64,000 nucleotides of DNA from UBA11222 sp049323435 (GTDB lineage Bacteria > Pseudomonadota > Alphaproteobacteria > UBA11222): the NCBI GenBank assembly GCA_049323435.1, contig JBMOMX010000023.1:1-64000 (forward strand). The letters run 5' to 3'. Position 1 is the stretch's first letter, and each line of letters begins with the position of its first letter. The position numbers and the translations under genes are program-made. Positions 42,924 to 52,272 of this stretch are shown piece after piece. The notes under the pieces are model-generated. The model saw only the letters and a program-made list of their open reading frames with translations. It searched no databases and had not been told where the DNA came from.

Positions 42924-44492
42924 TTAAGTATCGCCATCTTCGATTGTGGGGCTAGCTGGCACACGATAAGCTGTCAGCGGCAAATTAGGATAGTTGAGCT
43001 TGGTGAAATATTTTCCCGGAATGAACTGATTCATTCCCATAAGCTCAAGAATGATTCCGCTGTATTTCCGGCCCGGATCGTCATGCCAGATTTGTGTCCA
43101 GCCCTGTTTGGGGCGGTATAAATTTGGATCAAAAATTTCTTTATTCACCTTGCCGGCCGCCACATTCGATGGATTATACAAGAACAAAGCGCCGGGCGGC
43201 GGGGGGGCGCTGCTTACCGACAGTGGAAGATGTTTAAGTCTTAGCAGGCTGATAGACAGATCAGCCGTCCTCTTGTCGGTGTAAACAGTTTCACCATGTT
43301 GCGCTATCAGCTGGGCCAGCGCCCTTTCCCCGTAAAGAAAATTTCTGTTTTCGACATACGCTCCAAGGATACAGGATATGACTACCCCCCCCATGACAAC
43401 TATCAAAACTTCTCGCCTGATGACTCCCCAGTAATTGGCAATCCAGATACCCAGCAATATCACTGCGATGATTGTTGGCACCATGAAATACCGGGGTAAC
43501 TCACGCAGGCCCATTCCAAAAGAAATTACCAGAAACCAAACTACGGCTATTACCGAGAGAAACCTGACCAGATCGCGGTGTCTGGTATCCGCCTTTTGTG
43601 CAAAGCACATCCAGATCCCAACAGGTATCGCGGCCCAAAAGATGAGGCCAAACTCCTGATTCAACAAAATACAGAGAAAAGGATCCACCAGCCAATGCGC
43701 CGAAACATTACCTGGCACGCTTGACACAACTTCACCCAAGCCAGGCGCAACCACACCGGCGGCCTTACCGGCCCCGCCGGTCGCCCGGTTCTGCAGCACG
43801 ATCTCATGCATAAAAAAGTCGATTTTGTAACGGTAAAGCGGATTGCCGGTCATTATCGCCATATAGGCCATTTCAACAGAGACAACTGCCGTAGCCCCGG
43901 CCGCCATAACCAAATAATCACGCCGCAAATAGCGGTATCCCGCGAGAAACATCAGACCGTAAGCGAGGATAAGCCCAGCACTGGTTTCACGAGTCATCCA
44001 GGCCAGACCAACCGCGACGCCCGCAAAAAACAAAATCAGGAGAGGAGAGCCGCTTTCATCTGCACGCCAGAACAGAGAAATAGACAGCATTATAAAAAAA
44101 GCTTCAGTGATATCCGCAGACACCATTGTCGCATTGGCATTCATTAATGGGGTCAAGACAATCAGCACACCAACTCCCAACGCGGCATGACGTCCAGAAT
44201 ATCTGCTTATAAATAAGTAAATGACAATCAGAGTGAGCAAAAAATAGATTAAAACCGGTAATATCAGCTGAAACTCCCCCAACCCAAACAGTGCATAGCT
44301 CAGGGCAATGGCGAGAATATGCGGCTGACGTAAAGCCCAGTGCGAGTCGCCAACGTAAAGCCCGTCATTAAGCCAGCGCATTGCTGCTTCGGAATAGGCC
44401 CAATCATCAGCGGAAATGAACCCCACCCAGCCAATCGCCAATATGGCTGCTGTAATGACGGCAAGAAAGCTCAAATCAATAATTTTTTGCAT
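42924..44492 (-). CDS. GT39/ArnT-like membrane glycosyltransferase
   Basis: A 522-residue polytopic protein. The first external loop contains ISADDWAYSEAAMRWL with adjacent acidic residues, as in GT-C enzymes that take sugar from a polyprenyl-phosphate donor. Some ten hydrophobic segments follow up to about 375, then a soluble C-terminal part of about 145 residues. It is first in a two-gene leftward operon with the GT2. The acceptor could be a glycolipid, lipid A or protein. Confidence 0.75.
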   Translation of the reverse strand: MQKIIDLSFLAVITAAILAIGWVGFISADDWAYSEAAMRWLNDGLYVGDSHWALRQPHILAIALSYALFGLGEFQLILPVLIYFLLTLIVIYLFISRYSGRHAALGVGVLIVLTPLMNANATMVSADITEAFFIMLSISLFWRADESGSPLLILFFAGVAVGLAWMTRETSAGLILAYGLMFLAGYRYLRRDYLVMAAGATAVVSVEMAYMAIMTGNPLYRYKIDFFMHEIVLQNRATGGAGKAAGVVAPGLGEVVSSVPGNVSAHWLVDPFLCILLNQEFGLIFWAAIPVGIWMCFAQKADTRHRDLVRFLSVIAVVWFLVISFGMGLRELPRYFMVPTIIAVILLGIWIANYWGVIRREVLIVVMGGVVISCILGAYVENRNFLYGERALAQLIAQHGETVYTDKRTADLSISLLRLKHLPLSVSSAPPPPGALFLYNPSNVAAGKVNKEIFDPNLYRPKQGWTQIWHDDPGRKYSGIILELMGMNQFIPGKYFTKLNYPNLPLTAYRVPASPTIEDGDT

Positions 44493-44884
44493 AAAACAAC
44501 CTGAAAATTATCAGACACTGCATAACAACCATATTTCCCATTTAAGGCATATGAATATGCGGGGATAATTCTGTTAACAGGGGGCATTCGAAAAGACATT
44601 GCCGCATTATTCTTCCCTTAATTAACTATCCCAGAAATATAAAGAATCGGATACGCTTTTCTCTTCTGCCGTCTTGCACGCATGCGGCTAGCCCGCCCTG
44701 ACCAGTATCATCATCAATCGTTAGTATTCTGCCCGGTTGCGATCAGTCTTACAATGCTTTAGCGTAGGGATACTTGCGATTCTTTGGCATAGAGAAAGAT
44801 GCCCCGCCTGGTGCAGTGCGTATCAACAATATCTGCCGGAATATTAATCAAACTTAAAAATTTTACTTCACTTTCTGGATCATC
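44493..44884. other. AT-rich divergent intergenic region
   Basis: This 392-bp gap separates two divergently transcribed GT39-like genes and should hold both promoters. I see no convincing reading frame, RNA gene or operator. A short inverted repeat GCATATGAATATGC occurs near 44548, and the final 40 bases before 44885 are AT-rich. No clear -35/-10 pair could be chosen. Confidence 0.4.
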
Positions 44885-46567
44885 ATGACGCCAAAACTAT
44901 CTCAATATAAAATTTTCATATCTATATTGGCATTCGCTTTACTGGCCGGAACGATAATAGCTTCCCAATATTTCAGGGGCGTTTTCTCCAGCGAGCTAAT
45001 GTCTGACGCCAACGGGCATTATGTTACGACATTGCTGGCCCATGATTATATCAGGAATATTTTCCCAGGGAATCCCGTCGCGTATGCCGTAGATTATTTT
45101 ATTCATTATCCATCTATTCGCATTGGGAATAATCCGCCCGCTTTTTACGCTTTATCAGGCCTGTGGGCGCTTGTTACCTCGGACTCAATACAGTCTGCCT
45201 ACTTGCTGTCCGCCGCGCTGGCTGCGTTATACTGTGTTATTTCAATGTGGTGGCTTGCCCGGCTTGAAGGCATGAGTGCGGGGCTTGTAGCTGCTGTTTC
45301 AATCGCGCTGCTGCCGACATTCCAGCGCGTCGCGGGCAGTTTTCTAATTGATATTCCCATTGGAATATTCTCTCTTGCCGCCGCCATATGCTACGCAATG
45401 TTTCTGCACCGGGGGACCAGACTGCCGGCAGTTTTATTCAGCATTTTCGCTGCGGCGGCGCTTTTAATCAAGCTTAGCGCGCTTTTTCTTGCCCTTATGG
45501 TGCCGCTGACAATTCTTATAAGCGGTAAATATTCTCTGCTGCGAAACCGCAATTTTTGGTTACCTGTATTGATCGTAGGCACACTCATTACGCCGTGGTA
45601 CCTGCTCACTTTTGAAACCCTGACGGCAGGCGCAAAAACCCAATGGGACATTACCTACCCGCTCGTTTCCCTATCCGGCTATCTTTCTGTTTTTGCAGAG
45701 AACTTTACGCTTCCGGGATTGGTTTTGGTTTTGGCTGGTTTGGTTGATCGGCTGCGTTTTATTCGCGCCAACAAAGGTTCAATCGAGGCAGATCAATGGT
45801 CGGTTATTATTGCGCTGGCTGTTTCTGTCCCGTTATTTCAGATCTTCATTCCAGCGAATATATTGGAACGCTATATGATCACTGCGCTGGGGCCGATGGT
45901 GATGCTGCTTTGGCCTGGCGCCGCGGCCATTGGCAATTTGGCTGCCCGACAGTTGCAGCGCCATGCATTAATTTCTGAAAAATTCAGCGGCAGAATTCCC
46001 TATGCCATCCTGGCCGTAGTTCTGGGGGTGATATGCGTCAATGCCCTTCGCATAGAACCGGCGCCATCAAACCAGATGGCTCAGGCAGCGCAGAAGGCAT
46101 CTGAATCTCTGCCAGCCAGCAATCCTATAGTGCTTGTTGCTTCTCATGGCCGGCGCGAATCCAGCTTTATCGCGCAACTCGCCAGCCGGGATAAACCCCG
46201 TCCCAGCATGTTCGCCGTTCGAGGCAGCCGCCTGTTTGGTAAAAAAGAAGGATTTATGAATGTTGATTACGCGCCAAAGTTCAACTCCCCGGATGAGGTG
46301 CTGCGCGAATTGGAGAAGCTGTCTATCGCCATGATCGTTCTGGACAGGTCCGCTGAGGCCCAGATGTGGCAGCATAACAAAGATCTTGCCTGGCTTGTGG
46401 ACAACAAGCCCGAACTCTGGCGGCAAATCTGGTCCATGGATAATCCCGGCGGGGATGGAACGCTGTCTCTGCTTATGCTGAAAAGTGCAGAGACCAAGAC
46501 GCTGGATAAATCCATCCTGATCCAGGAGTTCCGGCCTAAATCCGGTAAAATTGGCACCGCCGAATAA
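44885..46567 (+). CDS. GT39-like membrane glycosyltransferase
   Basis: A 560-residue polytopic membrane protein. After a first helix (about 10-27) the loop SSELMSDANGHYVTTLLAHDY carries the acidic residues expected of GT-C enzymes, and RIGNNPPAFYALSGLW is a typical next segment. About ten hydrophobic segments run to residue 390; a soluble periplasmic tail of about 170 residues follows. It is divergent from the other GT39-like gene and resembles it only in general plan. It abuts the aspS stop with no gap. Confidence 0.75.
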   Translation: MTPKLSQYKIFISILAFALLAGTIIASQYFRGVFSSELMSDANGHYVTTLLAHDYIRNIFPGNPVAYAVDYFIHYPSIRIGNNPPAFYALSGLWALVTSDSIQSAYLLSAALAALYCVISMWWLARLEGMSAGLVAAVSIALLPTFQRVAGSFLIDIPIGIFSLAAAICYAMFLHRGTRLPAVLFSIFAAAALLIKLSALFLALMVPLTILISGKYSLLRNRNFWLPVLIVGTLITPWYLLTFETLTAGAKTQWDITYPLVSLSGYLSVFAENFTLPGLVLVLAGLVDRLRFIRANKGSIEADQWSVIIALAVSVPLFQIFIPANILERYMITALGPMVMLLWPGAAAIGNLAARQLQRHALISEKFSGRIPYAILAVVLGVICVNALRIEPAPSNQMAQAAQKASESLPASNPIVLVASHGRRESSFIAQLASRDKPRPSMFAVRGSRLFGKKEGFMNVDYAPKFNSPDEVLRELEKLSIAMIVLDRSAEAQMWQHNKDLAWLVDNKPELWRQIWSMDNPGGDGTLSLLMLKSAETKTLDKSILIQEFRPKSGKIGTAE

Positions 46568-48364
46568 TTATTTCGGCGGCAGCGCGATGCGGATATGCAG
46601 TTCACGCAACTGCTGCGCAGACACTTCTGCGGGCGCGTTCATCAGCAGATCCTGCGCCTGCTGATTCATCGGGAACAAAATAACCTCACGGATATTCGGC
46701 TCGTCCGCCAGCAGCATGACGATGCGGTCCACCCCCGGCGCAATACCGCCATGCGGCGGCGCGCCATATTTGAAGGCTGAAATCATACCGCCAAAGCGGC
46801 TGTCCACTGTGGCGGTATCATAGCCTGCAATGGCGAACGCCTTATACATAATGTCAGGGCGGTGGTTGCGTACGGCGCCGGACGAAAGTTCAGTGCCATT
46901 GCACACTATGTCATACTGAAACGCCTTGATGCTCAGCGGATCGGCTGAGTCCAGCGCTTCGAGGCCTCCCTGGGGCATGGAAAAAGGATTATGCGCAAAA
47001 TCAATTTTCCCGGTCTTTTCGTCCAGTTCGAACATCGGAAAATCAACGATCCAGCAGAACCGGAAAATATCTTTCTCGCAAATCTCCAACTGCTCGCCTA
47101 TGCGCAGGCGCGCGGCGCCGGCCAATGCCGCCGCCTGATTAGGCTTGTCGCAGGCAAAGAAGATGGCGTCACCTGCCCTGGCTTTGGCCCGTGCCGCCAT
47201 CTGCGCCAATATATCGCCGGGAATGAATTTGGCGATCGGCCCGCGCCCCACCAGCGCGCCCGCCTCTTCTTCCAGAATGACATAACCAAGACCCGGCGCG
47301 CCCATATCGGTGCGCGCCCATTCGTTCAGCCTGTCGAAAAAACTGCGCGGTTGCGCCGCCGCACCAGGTGCGGGGATCGCGCGCACCACACCACCCGCGG
47401 CGATCGGCTTCTTGAAGGCGTTAAAGGTAACACTGTCCAACGCAAAAAATTCCGTCAGATCGCAAATCTCAATCGGATTACGCAAGTCGGGTTTGTCGCT
47501 GCCATATTTCAGCATGGCTTCGGAATAGGGAATGCGCGGGAAAGGGCGCGGCGGCACTTTGCGGCCATCTGCAAACTCTTCAAACACGCCGTGCAGCACC
47601 GGCTCGACGGCGGCGAAGATGTCTTCCTGGGTGACAAACGACATTTCAATATCAAGCTGATAAAACTCGCCCGGCGAACGGTCGGCGCGGGCGTCTTCAT
47701 CCCGAAAACAGGGCGCGATCTGGAAGTAGCGGTCAAAACCCGCCACCATGATCAATTGCTTGAACTGCTGCGGGGCCTGGGGAAGCGCATAAAACTGGCC
47801 CGGATGTATGCGGCTGGGCACCAGAAAGTCGCGCGCGCCTTCCGGGCTGGAGGCGGTCAGAATCGGCGTCTGGAATTCGGTAAAGCCCTGTGCTTCCATA
47901 CGGCGGCGCAGGCTTGTGATCACCCGGCTGCGCAGCATGATATTGCGATGCAGCTTTTCGCGGCGCAGATCCAGAAAGCGGTGGCGCAGACGGATTTCTT
48001 CCGGGTAATTCTGGTCGCCAAAAACCGGCATCGGCAATTCCTGCGCCTGCGAGATCAGGGCAAAATCCTTGATCGCCAGTTCAACCGCGCCCGTAGGCAG
48101 ATTGGGGTTGACCGTATCGGCGCCCCGGGCAACCACGGTTCCGGTCAATGTGATAACCCATTCCAGGCGCACCTGCTCAAGTGCCGCAAAAACAGGGGAG
48201 GAAGGGTCCAGCACGCATTGGGTCAAGCCGTAATGATCGCGCAGATCGATAAATATCAGCCCGCCATGGTCGCGCTTGCGGTGCACCCAGCCGGACAGGC
48301 GCACGGCGTTGCCGACATGTTCGGCGCGCAATTCGCCACAAGTATGCGTACGGTATTGATGCAT
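46568..48364 (-). CDS. aspS: Aspartyl-tRNA synthetase
   Basis: A class II synthetase of bacterial type, 598 residues. The N-terminal OB fold (GWVHRKRDHGGLIFIDLRDHYG) binds the anticodon. Catalytic motif 2 is FDRYFQIAPCFRDEDARADR, followed by EFYQLDIEMSFV; motif 3 is GGIAPGVDRIVMLL. The bacterial GAD insertion lies between motifs 2 and 3. The ATG at 48364 begins MHQYRTHTCGEL, matching the family; upstream codons are ignored. Many alphaproteobacterial AspRS are non-discriminating and also charge tRNA-Asn, which cannot be settled here. Confidence 0.96.
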   Translation of the reverse strand: MHQYRTHTCGELRAEHVGNAVRLSGWVHRKRDHGGLIFIDLRDHYGLTQCVLDPSSPVFAALEQVRLEWVITLTGTVVARGADTVNPNLPTGAVELAIKDFALISQAQELPMPVFGDQNYPEEIRLRHRFLDLRREKLHRNIMLRSRVITSLRRRMEAQGFTEFQTPILTASSPEGARDFLVPSRIHPGQFYALPQAPQQFKQLIMVAGFDRYFQIAPCFRDEDARADRSPGEFYQLDIEMSFVTQEDIFAAVEPVLHGVFEEFADGRKVPPRPFPRIPYSEAMLKYGSDKPDLRNPIEICDLTEFFALDSVTFNAFKKPIAAGGVVRAIPAPGAAAQPRSFFDRLNEWARTDMGAPGLGYVILEEEAGALVGRGPIAKFIPGDILAQMAARAKARAGDAIFFACDKPNQAAALAGAARLRIGEQLEICEKDIFRFCWIVDFPMFELDEKTGKIDFAHNPFSMPQGGLEALDSADPLSIKAFQYDIVCNGTELSSGAVRNHRPDIMYKAFAIAGYDTATVDSRFGGMISAFKYGAPPHGGIAPGVDRIVMLLADEPNIREVILFPMNQQAQDLLMNAPAEVSAQQLRELHIRIALPPK

Positions 48365-48464
48365 TGTCCCTTTTCCAATTTTGAAGCGGGAGAAGCGCAC
48401 GGAAACCCGGCGATTGTCAAGTTTTTCGCACGACGCGGCGCGCGCCATAGGGTATAGCTAGCCC

Positions 48465-49625
48465 ATGAAACTGATCACAGAAACCAGCGAATTAACGGCC
48501 TGCTGCGCGCGTCTTGCTCAGGCTCCCTATATTACCGTTGATACCGAGTTTTTGCGGGAAAAAACTTTCTGGCCGAAACTATGCCTGGTGCAGATTGCCG
48601 GCCCGGAGGACGAACTGATCATTGATCCGCTGGCGCCGGGCATGGATCTGTCGCCGCTCTATGATCTGATGGCCAATACCGGCGTTTTGAAGGTGTTTCA
48701 TGCCGCGCGGCAGGATGTGGAGATTTTCCACCATGATGGCGGGGTCATTCCCAAGCCGATGTTCGACACTCAGGTGGCGGCCATGGTGTGCGGGTTTGGC
48801 GACTCGGTTGGCTATGACACGCTGGCCCGCAAGATCAGTAAGGTGCATATCGATAAAAGCTCGCGTTTCAGCGACTGGTCGGTACGGCCGCTGAGCGAGC
48901 GTCAGTTGAAATATGCCATGCAGGACGTTACCCATTTGCGCGGCATCTATGAATGGCTGGCGCGTGAATTGCACAAAAACCGGCGGGAAGCCTGGCTGTC
49001 GGAAGAAATGGCCACGCTGACCGACCCCGGAACCTATGTAACCGATCCGCGCGAAGCCTGGTTGCGCATCAAAACCCGGGGCGGCAATCGCCGCTTTCTG
49101 GGGGTATTACGGGAAATTACCGCTTGGCGGGAGACCGAGGCGCAGGCGCGCGATCTGCCGCGCAGCCGCGTGATACGCGACGAAGCCTTGCTGGAAATCG
49201 CCGCGCATCCCCCGCACACGCTGGCCGAGATGGGCAAAATGCGCTCCGTAACCTCGGGATTTGCGGACGGCAAGCTGGGCGCGTCTCTGCTGGCGGCGAT
49301 TCGCCTGGGCGTTGAAATGCCGGAGGCCGACCTGCCGCCGCTGCCAGAGCGTGACACTGACAGCCCATCTACCGGCGGTACGGTCGAATTGCTCAAAGTG
49401 TTGCTGAAAATAAAATGCGAGCAGGATGGCGTGGCCAGCAAGCTGGTCGCCAGCAGCGCCGATCTGGAGCGTATCGCAGCGCGTGACGAGGCCGATGTCC
49501 CGGCCATGCATGGCTGGCGGCGGGAAATATTCGGCCAGGCCGCGTTGGATCTCAAACATGGGCGGCTGGCCATTGCCATGAAGGGCAATAAAATCATTCT
49601 GGCGCCACTTCCCAACGAATCTTAA
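48465..49625 (+). CDS. rnd: Ribonuclease D
   Basis: A 3'-5' exoribonuclease for tRNA and small RNA 3' ends, 386 residues. DEDD residues are visible: Asp26 and Glu28 in VDTEFLREKTFWP, Asp84 in FHAARQDVEIF, and Tyr and Asp in LKYAMQDVTHL, making it DEDDy type. An HRDC-type helical region follows at about 205-285. Divergent from aspS by 100 bp. Its TAA shares TTAA with the convergent SDR gene. Confidence 0.95.
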   Translation: MKLITETSELTACCARLAQAPYITVDTEFLREKTFWPKLCLVQIAGPEDELIIDPLAPGMDLSPLYDLMANTGVLKVFHAARQDVEIFHHDGGVIPKPMFDTQVAAMVCGFGDSVGYDTLARKISKVHIDKSSRFSDWSVRPLSERQLKYAMQDVTHLRGIYEWLARELHKNRREAWLSEEMATLTDPGTYVTDPREAWLRIKTRGGNRRFLGVLREITAWRETEAQARDLPRSRVIRDEALLEIAAHPPHTLAEMGKMRSVTSGFADGKLGASLLAAIRLGVEMPEADLPPLPERDTDSPSTGGTVELLKVLLKIKCEQDGVASKLVASSADLERIAARDEADVPAMHGWRREIFGQAALDLKHGRLAIAMKGNKIILAPLPNES

Positions 49626-50419
49626 CGCCAGCCTGTAACCCTTTTGATTAAAAAGAAATAAATCCGGTAAGGCAGCATATTCAGGAATTTGAGGATATAG
49701 GTAAAGCGGCGCGGAAAAGTAATTTCAAACCTGCCCTGGCGCATGGCTGCAAGAATTGTCTGGGCCGCTTCTTCGGCCGAAATCAAAAACGGCATTGGAA
49801 ATGGATTATTTGCCGTCGCGGGCGTATCGACAAAACCGGGGCAAACGACACTTATGTACACCCCGGCCCGATCCAGATCAAATTTCAGGCATTCCGCGAG
49901 GTTGATCAGCGCCGCCTTGGTCGGCCCATAAGCGGCGGCGCGGGGTAATCCCCCATACCCCGTGACTGAGGAAAGGATAACCACATGCCCCCGGGCACGT
50001 GACATCAGTGCCGGAACCAGGGCGCTCAGGCAATTCACAACCCCCATATAGTTGACCTGCATGCTCTGCGCGAACGGGGCCGGATCAAGGGTGCTGGTAA
50101 TTTCAACCGGCAGATAAATCCCCGCATTCAGGACCGCCAGCGCAACGGGACCATGCTCCTGAGTGAATGCCGCAAACTCATCCGCTACCTGCTGACCAGC
50201 TGCCACGTCCAGCGGAAAGGGATGGATCGAACCCTTCAGGCCGCTGGCTTCGCGCGCCAGCGATTCCAGCCCTTCCCCGCCACGCGCGCTGGCAATGACC
50301 CGCCATCCCTCACGGGCAAGGACCAGCGCAAGCGCACGGCCGATACCGGAACTGGCCCCGGTCACCCAGGCGCAGCCATCAGCAGGTGTTACTGAGATAA
50401 ATTTACCCATGAACTTCAT
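49622..50419 (-). CDS. Short-chain dehydrogenase/reductase
   Basis: A classical SDR of 265 residues. The cofactor motif TGASSGIG is at 20-27, NAG at 98-100 and the catalytic Ser151 with Tyr164-x3-Lys168 (YGPTK). The C-terminal 30 residues are hydrophobic and basic (TYILKFLNMLPYRIYFFLI), suggesting membrane attachment and hence a lipid-like substrate, such as a keto-lipid. ATG at 50410 is an alternative start. The substrate cannot be read from context. Confidence 0.88.
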   Translation of the reverse strand: MKFMGKFISVTPADGCAWVTGASSGIGRALALVLAREGWRVIASARGGEGLESLAREASGLKGSIHPFPLDVAAGQQVADEFAAFTQEHGPVALAVLNAGIYLPVEITSTLDPAPFAQSMQVNYMGVVNCLSALVPALMSRARGHVVILSSVTGYGGLPRAAAYGPTKAALINLAECLKFDLDRAGVYISVVCPGFVDTPATANNPFPMPFLISAEEAAQTILAAMRQGRFEITFPRRFTYILKFLNMLPYRIYFFLIKRVTGWR

Positions 50420-50571
50420 TATACCATCGGGATCCAGTCTGGTTTAAGCATCCCCAAACCCTGTGTCACTAATATGACATGATTTTACCTGATCAGTTGA
50501 TCATTCAGACACATAGTTAACCTTCTGGAATAAGTCTGACTATTATCCTTCGATTTTACGAGAGTGTTCTG

Positions 50572-51240
50572 ATGACGAAAGATGAATGGCCCATCACGGC
50601 ATTTGGCCCTGGGGATGTTGAACTCGTATCGCGTGAGCGTACATTTTCGGGATATTTCGCAGTGGATCGCTATTGTGTGCGCCATCGCCGCCATGATGGC
50701 GGATGGACCCAGCCGATCCGGCGGGAAGTCTTTATTTCGGGGGATGCGGTCGTGGTGCTGCCTTATGACCCGGTGCGCGATTGTGTCGTGCTGATCGAGC
50801 AGTTCCGGGCCGGACCCTATGCCAATGAGGGGGAAGCCAATCCGCAAGGGGCCTGGCTGATCGAGACTATTGCCGGACGCTTTGAACCCGGCGAAATTCC
50901 CGAAGAGGTGGCACGGCGCGAAGCCATTGAGGAGGCCGGATGCCATCTGGGACGCTTTTTCCCCATGGGCGCTTTTTATCAAAGCCCTGGCTGTATTGCC
51001 GAGAAAATCCACTATTTCTGCGCACTGACGGATAGCAATGGCGCCGGTGGCGTTCATGGGGTGGATCATGAAGATGAAGATATCCGCGTTATCGTCATGA
51101 AACGCGAAACCGCCCTTCAGGCTATTGCCCAGGGGCGGATCAGCAATGTCACACTTGCTTTTACGCTGCAATGGCTGGAACTTAACCGCAGCCGTATCTT
51201 GCAAGAATCGGGTGTAAGCTATCCGCCACCCCTTGATTGA
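50572..51240 (+). CDS. nudF: NUDIX hydrolase, ADP-ribose pyrophosphatase type
   Basis: A 222-residue NUDIX enzyme expected to split ADP-ribose into AMP and ribose 5-phosphate. The Nudix box is complete in the segment running from GRFEPGE through EEVARREAIEEAGC (about 103-125). The N-terminal swap-domain segment (YFAVDRYCVRHRRHDGGW) and the loop ESPGC-like YQSPGCIAEKI match the NudF subfamily. Upstream, TGATCA-GT-TGATCA at 50490-50503 is a short inverted repeat of unknown use. Confidence 0.9.
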   Translation: MTKDEWPITAFGPGDVELVSRERTFSGYFAVDRYCVRHRRHDGGWTQPIRREVFISGDAVVVLPYDPVRDCVVLIEQFRAGPYANEGEANPQGAWLIETIAGRFEPGEIPEEVARREAIEEAGCHLGRFFPMGAFYQSPGCIAEKIHYFCALTDSNGAGGVHGVDHEDEDIRVIVMKRETALQAIAQGRISNVTLAFTLQWLELNRSRILQESGVSYPPPLD

Positions 51241-51267
51241 AGCCGTGCCGTCGGGGATAATGAAACA

Positions 51268-52266
51268 ATGGAAATAAGAAACGGACTGATTGAGTCCATC
51301 GGCAATACGCCCCTTATCCGCCTGCGCAAGGCATCGGACGCAACTGGCTGTGAAATACTGGCCAAGGCCGAATTCATGAACCCCGGCCAGTCGGTCAAGG
51401 ACCGGGCCGCGCTGTATATTATCCGTGATGCTATTGCTACGGGCCGGCTGAAACCCGGCGGGGTGATTGTGGAAGGCACTGCGGGGAATACCGGCATTGG
51501 GCTGGCGCTGGTTGGCAACGCCATGGGCTTTCGGACAGTGATTGTCATTCCCGACACCCAGTCCCAGGAAAAGAAGGATATGATCCGTCTCACGGGCGCC
51601 AAGCTGGTTGAGGTGCCCGCTGTTCCGTATCGCGATGAAAATAATTATGTTAAATATTCCGGTAGGTTGGCGGAAGAACTTAATGCAAAAGAGCCGGCCG
51701 GTGCGATCTGGGCCAACCAATTTGACAATATCGCCAACCGCACGGCCCATTACATGGGTACCGGCCCGGAAATCTGGAGCCAGACAGAGGGCAAGATTGA
51801 TGGCTTTATTTGCTCGGTCGGAACCGGCGGCACGCTGGCGGGTGTCGCGATGGCCCTGAAAGAGCGCAACAGGAATATTGTCACCGCCTGCGCCGATCCC
51901 GATGGTTCCGCCATTCATAACTGGATCAAAACCGGAGAACTGAAAGCCGAAGGAGATTCGATCACGGAGGGTATCGGCCAGGGCCGTGTAACCGCCAATC
52001 TTGCGGGTGCGCCCATTGATGAATCCTTCAATATCCCGGACAAAGAAGCCCTGCCCGTGATCTATGATTTGCTGCGCGCCGAGGGCCTGTGCATGGGTGG
52101 ATCAACCGGCATCAATGTCGCGGGGGCCATCCGGCTGGCGCAGAAAATGGGGCCGGGACACCGTATTGTCACAATTCTGTGTGATTTTGGCACGCGCTAT
52201 CAAAGTAAAATCTTCAATCCGGAATTCCTTCGCACTAAAAACCTTCCCACACCCGACTGGTTGTAA
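51268..52266 (+). CDS. cysK: Cysteine synthase
   Basis: A PLP enzyme of 332 residues that makes cysteine from O-acetylserine and sulfide. The N-terminal IGNTPLIRL is at 11-19, PLP Lys44 in NPGQSVKDR, the phosphate loop is EGTAGNTGIG and the second loop CSVGTGGTLAG. The C-terminal region differs somewhat from E. coli CysK, matching a subgroup common in alphaproteobacteria. It lies six bases before sseA, a sensible sulfur-metabolism pair. Confidence 0.92.
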   Translation: MEIRNGLIESIGNTPLIRLRKASDATGCEILAKAEFMNPGQSVKDRAALYIIRDAIATGRLKPGGVIVEGTAGNTGIGLALVGNAMGFRTVIVIPDTQSQEKKDMIRLTGAKLVEVPAVPYRDENNYVKYSGRLAEELNAKEPAGAIWANQFDNIANRTAHYMGTGPEIWSQTEGKIDGFICSVGTGGTLAGVAMALKERNRNIVTACADPDGSAIHNWIKTGELKAEGDSITEGIGQGRVTANLAGAPIDESFNIPDKEALPVIYDLLRAEGLCMGGSTGINVAGAIRLAQKMGPGHRIVTILCDFGTRYQSKIFNPEFLRTKNLPTPDWL

Positions 52267-52272
52267 ACACGC

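Noticed and set aside
46991..48457. Open reading frame of 488 codons on the plus strand opposite aspS
   Set aside because: It is antisense to a certain aspS, has His/Arg/Gln-rich low-information sequence and no recognisable domain; long antisense frames are expected opposite GC-rich genes.
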